Source: Stenotrophomonas sp. 57
Lineage (GTDB): Bacteria; Pseudomonadota; Gammaproteobacteria; Xanthomonadales; Xanthomonadaceae
NCBI RefSeq assembly: GCF_030291075.1
Contig: NZ_CP127407.1
Span: forward strand, 4,090,001 to 4,154,000
DNA: 64,000 nucleotides
Direction of reading: 5' to 3'
Made by a program: the position numbers and the translations under genes. A model generated the notes under the pieces. That model was not told where the DNA came from. It saw only the letters and a list, made by a program, of their open reading frames with translations, and made no database searches. Numbering within the stretch: position 1 is the first letter of the stretch; each line of letters begins with the position of its first letter. Shown here one piece after another: positions 18,684-26,309 of the stretch.

Positions 18684-19592
18684 TTACAGCGCCCAGATAC
18701 CGGCAATCACCGCCACCACCAGGCCCCACTTGATGACCTGATAGGCCACCACGCTGCGCTCGCGCAGCGCCTTGGCCTTCAGCCGCACCTTGTACAGGCC
18801 ACCGAACGCCTTGTTGACGCCACCGGTCGGGTCACCCGGCAGGTTCGGCGAGGCACCTCCGGCCAGCAGCGTGGCCGCCACCGCACGGTTGAACAGGCCC
18901 GGCAGGCCGAAGCGCAGCGGACGGGCGATGTCGCAGAACAGGATCACGCGATCCTCCTGCGTCTCGTTGTGCGCATGGTGGATGTAGGTCTCGTCGAACA
19001 TCATCCACTCGCCATCGCGCCAGCTCTTCTTGATGCCGTCCACTTCGATGTAGCAGCCATCATTGTTGGGCGTGGTCAGGCCCAGGTGCAGGCGCAGCGA
19101 ACCGGCGAACGGGTCGCGGTGCGGGCGCAGCTCACTGCCCGGCGGCAGCTGCGCGAACATCGCCGCACGCACGTCCGGAATCGACTCGATCAGCGCCACG
19201 GTCTTCGGGCACAGCGTCTTCGCCGACGGGTGCGACGGGCCGTACCACTTCAGGTAGAAGCGCTTCCAGCCACGGCGGAAGAACGAGTTGAAGCCCGCAT
19301 CGTTGAAGCTGCTGGAGGCGGCGATCTTCTGCGCATCGCGCAGCGCCAGCGCCTCGTCGCGGATCATCTGCCAGTTCTGGCGCAGCGGTTCCAGCTGCGG
19401 GAACTCCTTGCCCGGGTCCAGGAACGGCGTGGTCGGCACCTTCGAGAACATGTACATGACCACGTTGATCGGGGCCATGAAACTGGAGTGGTCCAGCAGC
19501 TGGCGCGACCAGCGCGCGCGGACCTTGCCACGGAAGTGGATGTACAGCACGCAGGCCACGAACAGCACTGCCAGTACGATCTTGATAGTCAA
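18684..19592 (-). CDS. lpxO: Lipid A 2-hydroxylase LpxO
   Basis: 302 residues, the usual LpxO length, when begun at the TTG at 19592, which has GGAGG eight bases upstream. An upstream ATG at 19640 gives an Arg/Pro-rich extension unlike the family. An N-terminal membrane helix (TIKIVLAVLFVACVLYI) precedes an aspartyl/asparaginyl beta-hydroxylase domain. The Fe(II) ligands are HRD in LRPHRDPFAG plus the distal histidine in HHAHNET, and a basic residue in EDRVILFCDI would bind 2-oxoglutarate. LpxO adds a 2-hydroxyl to a secondary acyl chain of lipid A and affects cationic-peptide tolerance. It diverges from a Kdo-kinase-like gene. Confidence 0.88.
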   Translation of the reverse strand: MTIKIVLAVLFVACVLYIHFRGKVRARWSRQLLDHSSFMAPINVVMYMFSKVPTTPFLDPGKEFPQLEPLRQNWQMIRDEALALRDAQKIAASSSFNDAGFNSFFRRGWKRFYLKWYGPSHPSAKTLCPKTVALIESIPDVRAAMFAQLPPGSELRPHRDPFAGSLRLHLGLTTPNNDGCYIEVDGIKKSWRDGEWMMFDETYIHHAHNETQEDRVILFCDIARPLRFGLPGLFNRAVAATLLAGGASPNLPGDPTGGVNKAFGGLYKVRLKAKALRERSVVAYQVIKWGLVVAVIAGIWAL

Positions 19593-20027
19593 AGCACTTT
19601 CCTCCAGCCGCGGCCGGATCGGGAAACGGGGGCGATGCACGGCCAGGCGGCCAGCACCGGTGGGGAACGCGGCAGGGGACGGGGACGTGCCGGAGAGGGG
19701 CGGCCGCCGATGTCGCGGGTTAACAGCTTATGGTCGGCAGGCCGTGCGCCGGGGTCAAGTCGAGCGTGCACGACGTTCAGCGCGCTGCCAATGAATGGGC
19801 GATTGGAAGCTGTAACTGATTGATTTCAAATGGCCGCCCCCATAAGTGAGACAGAATTGTCCGATTGAGCGTGACGAACTGTTCCAGCCACGACCCCGAC
19901 ATTTCTCCGACAAATCGTGGAATAGCGAACTGGTGAGTACTAAAATTAACAAAACATTAGTACTTCCCCTGCACTACCGGTTCGCTTGACGCTCAGCGCC
20001 GCCCACCGGGTCGCCCGAGACCCTGAT
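19593..20027. other. Intergenic region between lpxO and the kinase-like gene
   Basis: About 435 bases without a convincing gene. The last 200 bases before the kinase gene are clearly more AT-rich than the surroundings and hold the inverted repeat at 19936-19964. The part nearest lpxO shows only its ribosome site. Confidence 0.6.
19936..19964. promoter_or_regulatory. AGTACTAA inverted repeat in AT-rich promoter region
   Basis: AGTACTAA (19936-19943) and TTAGTACT (19957-19964) are perfect 8-base arms around an A-rich 13-base centre, 64 bases before the kinase-like start. This looks like a regulator binding site or part of the promoter. Confidence 0.45.
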
Positions 20028-20687
20028 ATGTACCTCCCTGCTACGCCCCCCTCCTCCTGCGGCGATGACGCCGCAACGCCGCTGCTGCTCAAGCGCGGCG
20101 AACGTTTCCTGGCCCCCGATGTCTACCGCACCTGCCTGGACGGGCGCGAGGCGGTCATCAAGGACTACTCCCGTTATCGCGGCACCCCGCTGTCGCCCGT
20201 CGCCCGGCTGATGGTGCGCCGCGAAGCGCGCATGCTGCAGCGCCTGGGCGGCTGGAAGCACGCCCCGGCCCTGCTCGGCACCCTGGGTGGCCTGGCGCTG
20301 GGCATGGAATTCATTCCCGGCCAGACCCTCAGCACCGCGCAGGCGGTGGGCAATGACGTGTTCGAGCAGCTGCAGCACGCGCTCAGCCGCCTGCATGCCG
20401 CCGGCATCACCCACAACGACCTGCACGGCACCAATGTGGTGGTGAGCGGCGGCGTGCCGGTGCTGCTGGACTTCACCTCGGCCTGGCGCGCCCCGCGCTG
20501 GCTGCGCCGCAACCCGCTGAGCCGGCAGATGCGCCGCAGCGACATGAAGAACCTGCTGAAGATCCGCCAGCGCGTGACCGGCCAGGCTCCGAGTGCCGCG
20601 CAGGCCGCGCTGGTGGCCGACCCGGGTTGGGTGGCTGCGGTGCGGCAGGGCTGGAAGCGGTTCTACAAGTGGGCGAAGCGCCGGTAG
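20028..20687 (+). CDS. Kdo-kinase/RIO-like phosphotransferase
   Basis: 219 residues from the ATG at 20028; a TTG at 19986 is possible but weaker. A small protein-kinase-like fold with a lysine in EAVIKDYSRY, catalytic loop HNDLHGTNVVV and metal-binding LLDFTSAW. The pattern matches the WaaP/KdkA/InaA/RIO group that phosphorylates lipopolysaccharide core sugars or related substrates. The location opposite lpxO supports an LPS role. The C-terminus is basic (RRNPLSRQMRRSD, KRFYKWAKRR), as in membrane-peripheral LPS kinases. The TAG stop is part of a GTAG repeat motif. Confidence 0.7.
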   Translation: MYLPATPPSSCGDDAATPLLLKRGERFLAPDVYRTCLDGREAVIKDYSRYRGTPLSPVARLMVRREARMLQRLGGWKHAPALLGTLGGLALGMEFIPGQTLSTAQAVGNDVFEQLQHALSRLHAAGITHNDLHGTNVVVSGGVPVLLDFTSAWRAPRWLRRNPLSRQMRRSDMKNLLKIRQRVTGQAPSAAQAALVADPGWVAAVRQGWKRFYKWAKRR

Positions 20688-20706
20688 GGGTCGAGCTCGC
20701 TCGACC
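20684..20706. repeat. Short GTAG palindrome overlapping a stop codon
   Basis: GTAG is followed by GGTCGAG-CTCG-CTCGACC, a 7-bp stem. The TAG of the upstream gene is inside the GTAG. Confidence 0.6.
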
Positions 20707-20721
20707 GCTTTACCGCTCTTT

Positions 20722-20794
20722 GTAGAGCCGAGCCCACGCTCGGCTGCTGTTCTTGCATCGCGCGAAATGCAGCCGAGCATAGGCTCGGCTCTAC
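20722..20794. repeat. SMAG-type REP element
   Basis: GTAGAGCCGAGCCCACGC arm and inverse arm with GTAG and CTAC ends, between the convergent kinase-like and PII genes. Confidence 0.9.
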
Positions 20795-20812
20795 AACATG
20801 CTGCCGAACGGG

Positions 20813-21292
<480 letters not shown>

Positions 21293-21306
21293 TCACGGAG
21301 CACACC

Positions 21307-21558
21307 ATGATCGACCTGAACCAAATCGATGACCTGGCGCGTCGCCTCAGCGACATGGTGCCGCCGGGCCTGCGCGAATCGCGCGAGGAACTGCAGGCCA
21401 CCTTCAAGAGCGCGCTGCAGGCCGGCCTGGCCAAGCTCGACCTGGTTACCCGCGAGGAGTTCGAAGTGCAGCGCGCCGTGCTGCTGAAGACCCGCGAAAA
21501 GCTGGACGCGCTGGAAAAGGCCGTACGCGAGCTGGAAGGGCGCTCGACATCAGATTGA
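21307..21558 (+). CDS. ubiK: Ubiquinone biosynthesis accessory factor UbiK
   Basis: 83 residues of the BMFP/YqiC family: an amphipathic N-terminal helix (MIDLNQIDDLARRLSDMVPPG) and a C-terminal coiled coil containing EFEVQRAVLLKTREKLDALE. UbiK helps assemble the aerobic ubiquinone-synthesis complex. GGAG precedes the ATG. The last five residues (RSTSD) appear to come from foreign sequence: the preceding 39 bases are repeated at 22207-22245, where the frame ends in a different tail (RSAAE). The protein is still of normal length, so function may be kept. Confidence 0.88.
   Translation: MIDLNQIDDLARRLSDMVPPGLRESREELQATFKSALQAGLAKLDLVTREEFEVQRAVLLKTREKLDALEKAVRELEGRSTSD
21501..21539 (+). repeat. 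39-bp direct repeat, copy 1 (inside ubiK)
   Basis: Identical to 22207-22245 on the same strand. It covers the coding sequence for LDALEKAVRELEG near the ubiK 3' end and marks the left edge of a 667-bp insert. Confidence 0.9.
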
Positions 21559-21598
21559 GTTGACGCCACTTTCGCCAGACGGCGAGGCGAAAAGCAGA

Positions 21599-22036
21599 CT
21601 ACCGCTCATCGTCAAACGCGAAGTGCCTCACGTCCTCGAGATCGAACACGGCACGATCCTGCGTCAGCCGAATCCGCCCGGACACCTGCACGCTGGCAGA
21701 GATATTGCACAGGCCAGGACTGTTACGCTCCAGGCATATGCGCTTCTGTTCAGCGTAAAAACGTGCGACCGAACTGGCGGCCCCATGCTTGCCGATATCG
21801 AGGATACGTGCGCCATCGCTGCAGCGGGAGTTGCGCAGAACCTCTTCGTGGCGGTTATCCGTTACATATCGAGCTGACAACACGACCTCTTCCCGATCAT
21901 ATTCGCCGGGATTCTTAGCGATGGCACACAGCACTTCATCATGAGGATCGTCGTTTACGGTTGTCGCCCCCCCACTGGCACATGCAGATAGCAGCAAGCC
22001 CAGCATGGGCACTAATGACGCTGATTTCATAGTCAT
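21599..22036 (-). CDS. Small lipoprotein of unknown function inside the ubiK-flanked insert
   Basis: 145 residues, or 143 if the second ATG (22030) is used. AAGGA lies three bases before the first ATG and nine before the second, so the second may be preferred. Its lipoprotein signal has the lipobox LLSACAS; the mature part is about 125 residues with four or more cysteines (VLCAIAK, NSRCSD, RICLERNSPGLCN). A 4-base ATGA overlap couples it to an upstream truncated frame. Gene pairs of toxin-like protein plus small lipoprotein are typical of immunity systems in Xanthomonadaceae; applying that here is inference. The closing segment RIRLTQDRAVFDLEDVRHF looks strand-rich. Confidence 0.75.
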   Translation of the reverse strand: MTMKSASLVPMLGLLLSACASGGATTVNDDPHDEVLCAIAKNPGEYDREEVVLSARYVTDNRHEEVLRNSRCSDGARILDIGKHGAASSVARFYAEQKRICLERNSPGLCNISASVQVSGRIRLTQDRAVFDLEDVRHFAFDDER

Positions 22037-22206
22037 TTGTCCTTCTCGGTCTTGGGCTGACGTGCTTCCCAGTTTGCAACAGAACCCTCCACCCCCTTGG
22101 CCTGTTCACTCTTGCTGATGTTGATCCCAAGGCCTTTCGCAACAACCGCCTCCGTGCCGTAAGCACTCCGCTCTGTGGCACGAACCTCATCACTGGTGGC
22201 CGCGGG
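22033..22206 (-). pseudogene. Truncated C-terminal coding fragment upstream of the lipoprotein gene
   Basis: The open frame continues rightwards past 22206, but there it is antisense to the duplicated ubiK end. Only about 57 codons (ending GSVANWEARQPKTEKDK) belong to the insert. The segment is basic and its stop overlaps the lipoprotein start as ATGA, which suggests a real operon partner that has lost its N-terminal part. A family is not recognisable from this tail. Confidence 0.45.
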
Positions 22207-22264
22207 GCTGGACGCGCTGGAAAAGGCCGTACGCGAGCTGGAAGGCCGCAGCGCCGCAGAATGA
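22207..22264 (+). pseudogene. Displaced 3' end of ubiK
   Basis: The 39 bases at 22207-22245 are identical to the ubiK 3' region. The frame then runs on to a stop, encoding LDALEKAVRELEG followed by RSAAE. This looks like the original ubiK terminus, separated from the gene by the insert. It has no start codon or ribosome site. Confidence 0.85.
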
Positions 22265-22269
22265 AAAAA

Positions 22270-22288
22270 GGAGGCGCACGGCGCCTCC
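22270..22288 (-). terminator. Hairpin after the displaced ubiK end
   Basis: GGAGGCGC and GCGCCTCC form an 8-bp stem with an ACG loop. On the minus strand it is followed by six T residues, a good intrinsic terminator for leftward transcription; it may be bidirectional. Confidence 0.55.
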
Positions 22289-22390
22289 CACTTACAGAGT
22301 ATTTCGCGGATGGGGCCTTGCCGCAAGGCCCGTGCGGCGTCCTAGACTCGCCGGCCTGTCGATCCGGCAGCACAGTCAGGGGCAGTGCCG

Positions 22391-22825
22391 ATGGCACAGG
22401 ACACCGAATGGACACCCGTTACGCATGACACCTGCAGCCAGGTCGCCGGGCCGTTCTATCACGGCACCCGCGCCGATCTGGCGGTGGGCGAACTGCTGAG
22501 CGCGGGCTTCAGGTCCAACTATCGCGACAGCGTGGTGATGAACCACATCTACTTCACCAGCATCGCCAAGGGCGCCGGGTTGGCTGCGGAGATGGCCCGG
22601 GGTGACGGGCGGCCGCGCGTGTATGTGGTGGAGCCGACCGGTCCGTTTGAAGACGACCCGAATGTGACCAACAAGAAGTTTCCCGGCAACCCGACGCGGT
22701 CGTATCGCAGTGCGCAACCGTTACGGGTGGTGGGGGAGATTACGGAGTGGGAGCTCTACGACGCGGAGTTCGTTCGGCAGTTGAAGGCGTTTGTTGCTTC
22801 GGGCAGTGGGGAGATCATCAACTGA
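22391..22825 (+). CDS. arr: Rifampin ADP-ribosyltransferase (Arr)
   Basis: 144 residues. The Arr family inactivates rifamycins by ADP-ribosylating the ansa chain with NAD. Highly characteristic blocks are present: PFYHGTRADLAVGELL, AGFRSNYRDS, VMNHIYFTS, GRPRVYVVEPTGPFEDDPNV, TNKKFPGNPTRSYRS and GEITEWE. AGGGG is spaced eight bases from the ATG at 22391; the GTG two codons earlier would sit too close. No integron attC or insertion sequence is adjacent. The 3' end overlaps the convergent DUF4279 gene by eight bases. Confidence 0.92.
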   Translation: MAQDTEWTPVTHDTCSQVAGPFYHGTRADLAVGELLSAGFRSNYRDSVVMNHIYFTSIAKGAGLAAEMARGDGRPRVYVVEPTGPFEDDPNVTNKKFPGNPTRSYRSAQPLRVVGEITEWELYDAEFVRQLKAFVASGSGEIIN

Positions 22826-23264
22826 TGGGCGCTGCGCGCGGAGCGGCGGACTCTTCTTCAACGGCATCGTAGATGTCCAGCCCGAGCTCGATGCCGCGCT
22901 GCCCCAGCGCGAGCATCGCGCGCGGCGAAAGCGAGACACCGTCATTGCCGCTGCCCATGAAAAGGCCGCAGAACAGGTTCGGCCGGAACGGTGCCAGAGA
23001 CTTCCATGCAGCGAGATCGCCGGTGAGCTGATCGAGGATCTCGAAGATCTGCGCTTCCAGATCTTCAGGCTCACGCCGGAGCGCGCTGAGTCGCCAGTTT
23101 CCGGTCCTGGCGGTACGCACGGCGCCGGGTTGGTTGCCTGTGAGCTGCTGGCCCTTGTGATGCGCGGCGGTTGGGCTCGCGCCAAGCAAGGCAGTGATCG
23201 CGGCTGGATTGAGGTCATCCCCGAAGAATCTGAGAGTTACCAAGGAATGATCGAATGCTGCCAT
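22818..23264 (-). CDS. DUF4279-family protein
   Basis: 148 residues beginning MAAFDHSLVTLRFFGDDLNP, with the family's pattern of an N-terminal strand and helix (PAAITALLGASPTAAHHKGQ), central TGNWRLS and C-terminal FCGLFMGSGNDGVSLSPRAMLALG. DUF4279 proteins are cytoplasmic and of unknown function; they are often encoded near immunity or toxin genes. The convergent overlap with arr means the two mRNAs are antisense over their ends. Confidence 0.75.
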   Translation of the reverse strand: MAAFDHSLVTLRFFGDDLNPAAITALLGASPTAAHHKGQQLTGNQPGAVRTARTGNWRLSALRREPEDLEAQIFEILDQLTGDLAAWKSLAPFRPNLFCGLFMGSGNDGVSLSPRAMLALGQRGIELGLDIYDAVEEESAAPRAAPIS

Positions 23265-23408
23265 TGGAATCCAGTTTTCCTTATCGGAATATATTCCCGC
23301 GCGCAGGCATCGATGATGTCATATTTCGGCCAGAAGCGGACGGCAACACTTGAGCTGAGTCGGCTGGCGAAGCCACATTTAGTTATCTGTCAGACCCCAA
23401 CAGGACGG

Positions 23409-23623
23409 TTAGACCAGACACTTTATGCCAGGACGTGGCATAGACAGGTTGCTCCAAACTGCAGCAGCAAGCCGATAAAGTAGAAGAACGGGCCATTGCT
23501 TGGATTGATTATAAACCCCCATGAAAAGGCTGCACCAATGCTGCGTTGTCAGCGCCCACAATGGGGGCAGCTAAAGGCTGTCTCTTTGGTGGATGGGTCA
23601 TCATTGTTTCGCATGGCTGTCAT
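23409..23623 (-). pseudogene. Frameshifted zinc-ribbon (DUF4145-like) gene remnant
   Basis: From the ATG at 23623, which overlaps the end of the nuclease gene, the frame reads MTAMRNNDDPSTKETAFSC then PHCG and hits TGA at 23549. Adding one G in the GGG run at about 23555 continues the frame as ALTTQHWCSLFMGVYNQ to a stop at 23409, about 71 residues in all. FSCPHCG followed by QHW resembles the N-terminal zinc ribbon of DUF4145 proteins, which commonly accompany restriction-like genes. Even when repaired it is much shorter than that family, so it is probably a truncated relic. Confidence 0.4.
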
Positions 23624-24932
23624 CATGTGGGCTTGAAAGGGGGTAGCGCTTCTTCTTCGCGGGGCTATCTTTCTTTGGTGGGTCGTCGGTAGTGTTATCA
23701 GGAATGTCGAATACGAGAACAGTCATGATTAGTTCTCGATTGGCGTCTGAAGGGTGGTGCATAACAAACCGGAAGCCTGATTCTTTTTTCCAAGAGATAG
23801 TGCGCTTGTAGTGGGGGTGCCTTTCCGTCGCCTTCTTTATCTCCTCAAGAACCTTGGATGTGTCGCGGTTGCGACTGAAGACAAGGATTGCGGTCTTTGT
23901 GTCTCGCCAAGATTGATAGCTAAGCAGTTGGTCAATGGTCTCGCCGTAGGCCTTCGCTCCTTTCCAGAACTTGCATTCGCCAATGAAGGCATTCTTTCCT
24001 TCAATGCGGAGCAAAATATCTGTTTTGCCAGCGGCATTAAATGTCTCGCCCGTAGCTTGCCCTTCGAACTGGCCGTTGAGCTGCACGAGGTAGTGATCGC
24101 GAAGGACCTCCTCGCCCATTGTTGCGAATGTCGATGGACTGCGCTCCATCATTTGAGTCATGTTATGGACCACTGTTAGCACGTGTTCGTAGTGCTCCAT
24201 GCTCATGGTGGGTTCTGGTTCGAAGGGTGCTGTGGAGGCCTTGGGAAGTACTGGGGCTACTTTCTTGCGAATAGCAGGCGCAGCATATGTCTTGGGAGCT
24301 TCCCCACGTACTTTTAAAGGAATCCCGAGCGCCGCAACGCGACCTTGATTGGCAAGAAGTCGTTCTCTTCGTTTTCTTATCGCGGTTTCTGCAACGCCGG
24401 CGATCGAGTTATTGTAGCCTCTTAGATCGTTTCTAATCCATTCGAGGTGCTTCTCGATCTCTTGGAGCTGGCGCTCCAGCTGCGGCTTTATATCCCGATC
24501 CATATCGTGGGGAATCTGATAGGAAAGGATCAGCGTTTGGTTCGACACTCGGCCTTGCGGGGGTGCACTGGAGAATGTGCTGGCCTGGGCTTTGAATAAA
24601 TTCGCTTCCCCAGTGAACGGAATCTCGATATCTATCTGCTGGCCTGGAATGTAGAAGGGGCGGCTTGTGTCACTTATCCAGCGATGTCCATGGTGACGCG
24701 CATCAACTTTCGTTTCGCGCTGATCTGCGGTCATGTCATCACGAAGCAAAATGGGCGGCTCAACTGTGTACTTTTCGACGAAGTAGTCGATCAGGTCCTG
24801 CTCTGACGTGTTCAGTAGGCGGTTCTGCTCCAGCGAATCGACTTCCGCCTGCAAGACACTTCGCTGGTGCTCCATAGTTGCGCGCAGGTCAATATCGGAG
24901 AAAAGGTATCCCCTTTGGTCATACAGTCCCAT
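23601..24932 (-). CDS. PD-(D/E)XK nuclease-like protein, probable defence gene
   Basis: 443 residues from the ATG at 24932, which has GAGGG six bases upstream. The N-terminal half has helical, coiled-coil character (around residues 20-40 and 160-200). The C-terminal part carries a PD-(D/E)XK core: D305 in GKTDILLRI and E319-C-K321 in FIGECKFWKG, followed by QLLSYQSWRDTKTAILVFSRN, a typical restriction-endonuclease-fold layout. The base composition is visibly less GC-rich than the flanking chromosome. No methyltransferase is nearby, so it is not an ordinary restriction-modification system. A zinc-ribbon relic overlaps its 3' end. Confidence 0.7.
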   Translation of the reverse strand: MGLYDQRGYLFSDIDLRATMEHQRSVLQAEVDSLEQNRLLNTSEQDLIDYFVEKYTVEPPILLRDDMTADQRETKVDARHHGHRWISDTSRPFYIPGQQIDIEIPFTGEANLFKAQASTFSSAPPQGRVSNQTLILSYQIPHDMDRDIKPQLERQLQEIEKHLEWIRNDLRGYNNSIAGVAETAIRKRRERLLANQGRVAALGIPLKVRGEAPKTYAAPAIRKKVAPVLPKASTAPFEPEPTMSMEHYEHVLTVVHNMTQMMERSPSTFATMGEEVLRDHYLVQLNGQFEGQATGETFNAAGKTDILLRIEGKNAFIGECKFWKGAKAYGETIDQLLSYQSWRDTKTAILVFSRNRDTSKVLEEIKKATERHPHYKRTISWKKESGFRFVMHHPSDANRELIMTVLVFDIPDNTTDDPPKKDSPAKKKRYPLSSPHDDSHAKQ

Positions 24933-25042
24933 TGATATCCCTCTCATTTGGAGCGGCTGTGGCTCCTAATGTACGAGTATTTGTCTCAACCTGTGAGACC
25001 GCTCAGCGCGAGGCTGTAAGCCCATCATCCCGAAGCCGGACC

Positions 25043-25237
25043 ATGCCCCGCTATCGAACCATTGCCTGCGACCACTGCGGCTACCTGCAGCTCAAGCGCG
25101 ATACGCAGTGCGACGGCTGCGGCCGACTGACACGACGAGAGCGAAACCGCTGGATTGCCAAGGCGGTACAGGTGGGCGTGGTCTTACTGGTGGGGGTCTT
25201 CATGTACGCCAAGCTCAAAGGACTGGCCCCACAATAG
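25043..25237 (+). CDS. Short zinc-ribbon membrane protein
   Basis: 64 residues. Paired CxxC motifs (CDHCG and CDGCG, residues ~9-27) form a likely zinc ribbon, and a C-terminal membrane helix (VQVGVVLLVGVFMYAKL) anchors it in the inner membrane. Two arginine-rich clusters lie between. The frame is open further upstream but that part is not protein-like. Function unknown. Confidence 0.6.
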   Translation: MPRYRTIACDHCGYLQLKRDTQCDGCGRLTRRERNRWIAKAVQVGVVLLVGVFMYAKLKGLAPQ

Positions 25238-25739
25238 GGGGCCGCCAGGCCATTGCCACGGGCGGCGGGAACGGTCAGCGCATGCCACCCGGGCGCACAG
25301 CCCACGGCCCTAAGCCCCCCAGACCCAGTGCCTTGCGCGGCCAGCAGCAGAGGCCCAGCGGCGGCTACTCCCTTGATGCGACTCGATCTTAGGGCGACTG
25401 GGTCCGGCTAACAAGCCGATGTATAACCGGGTCCGGCAATGTGCCGAGTGTACGTTCCGTCGGGTGCCCGCTCAGGGTCGAGAGCGGACGCTAGCATCAT
25501 TGGTAGGGTTCTGCGGCACCGGTTGCGTCCGCTTTCGGCCAGGAGCGGACAGTAATCACAAGAGCAGGAGCGTTCCAGATCGCGGAACACCGGCGCGAGA
25601 GTATGAGCCCGTCAGGCCAGCTGAATCCGCGATTCTCAAGCTCGACACTTGCCGCGCCACTGCAAGATGATTACCGGCTAGCAGCCTCGGTCTATGGGGC
25701 TGCTTCATGCCAGAACTCGGCATCTTCTCCAGCGATTCG
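25238..25739. other. Gene-poor stretch with weak inverted repeats
   Basis: About 500 bases without a convincing gene. An inverted repeat pairs 25479-25491 with 25525-25537 (CGAGAGCGGACGC against GCGTCCGCTTTCG). GGGTCCGGC occurs twice, near 25400 and 25430. It looks like old, degraded sequence. Confidence 0.5.
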
Positions 25740-26069
25740 TCACTCCCGCCTTTCCGCCTGGATATGGATAGACGAAACACCGGAAACCAAGGAATGATTG
25801 GACCAAGCATCCAACTCTTCTGCAATTGAGCCACTCAGGAACCATCCGCGGCCAATGCACTGAGCCGAAGCCAGGGCAAGAACCACAAATTCATGCCACG
25901 ATTGCGCGGCATGATGGGAGCGGGCACTCACCATGAAGCCGCCCTTGTGATACGGCTCGGCGTGGAGATTGCTGACCTCAAGACCTGCTTGCTCAAACGT
26001 CCGCGCCGCGACCTTGAGAGCCGCCTGCTGCGATGTGCAATTGGTGAACAAGCGCCAGTACAACTCCAT
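25740..26069 (-). CDS. Hypothetical protein
   Basis: 109 residues, starting MELYWRLFTNCTSQQAALK. Mixed alpha/beta composition with LHAEPYHKGGFMVSARSHHAAQSWHEFV in the middle and GRGWFLSGSIAEELDAWSN near the end. There is no signal peptide or membrane helix. The amino-acid composition looks like a real cytoplasmic protein of the small immunity-protein kind, but I recognise no family. GGAAG is rather far (about 11 bases) from the ATG. Confidence 0.5.
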   Translation of the reverse strand: MELYWRLFTNCTSQQAALKVAARTFEQAGLEVSNLHAEPYHKGGFMVSARSHHAAQSWHEFVVLALASAQCIGRGWFLSGSIAEELDAWSNHSLVSGVSSIHIQAERRE

Positions 26070-26110
26070 GAGTTCATAATCTTCCCAAAGGCCCTCTGGG
26101 CGCGGTTGCG

Positions 26111-26206
26111 CTACTTATAGCAGAAGGCGCGCACGACCTTTTCCCTCTTGCCACCCGAGGTGCCAGCATCAAGGAACAGATAGTTGAAGAGCGCCCACGG
26201 CTTGAA
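26111..26206 (-). pseudogene. Short coding relic
   Basis: About 31 codons ending PWALFNYLFLDAGTSGGK then REKVVRAFCYK before TAG. The stretch has natural-looking composition, but there is an in-frame TGA just upstream and no start codon. Probably the C-terminal end of a lost gene. Confidence 0.3.
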
Positions 26207-26309
26207 CAGTCAGCACCCTGGCATGAATCTCGAGAAGATCATCTTGAGCTGAGGCCGGAAAATCGAGAAGTCCTTGATCGGTCCTCTATGTTCCTGTCGC
26301 GGGCCCCCA

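Noticed and set aside
25556..25834. 92-codon frame on the minus strand
   Set aside because: Overlaps the better-supported 109-residue gene and has no family features.
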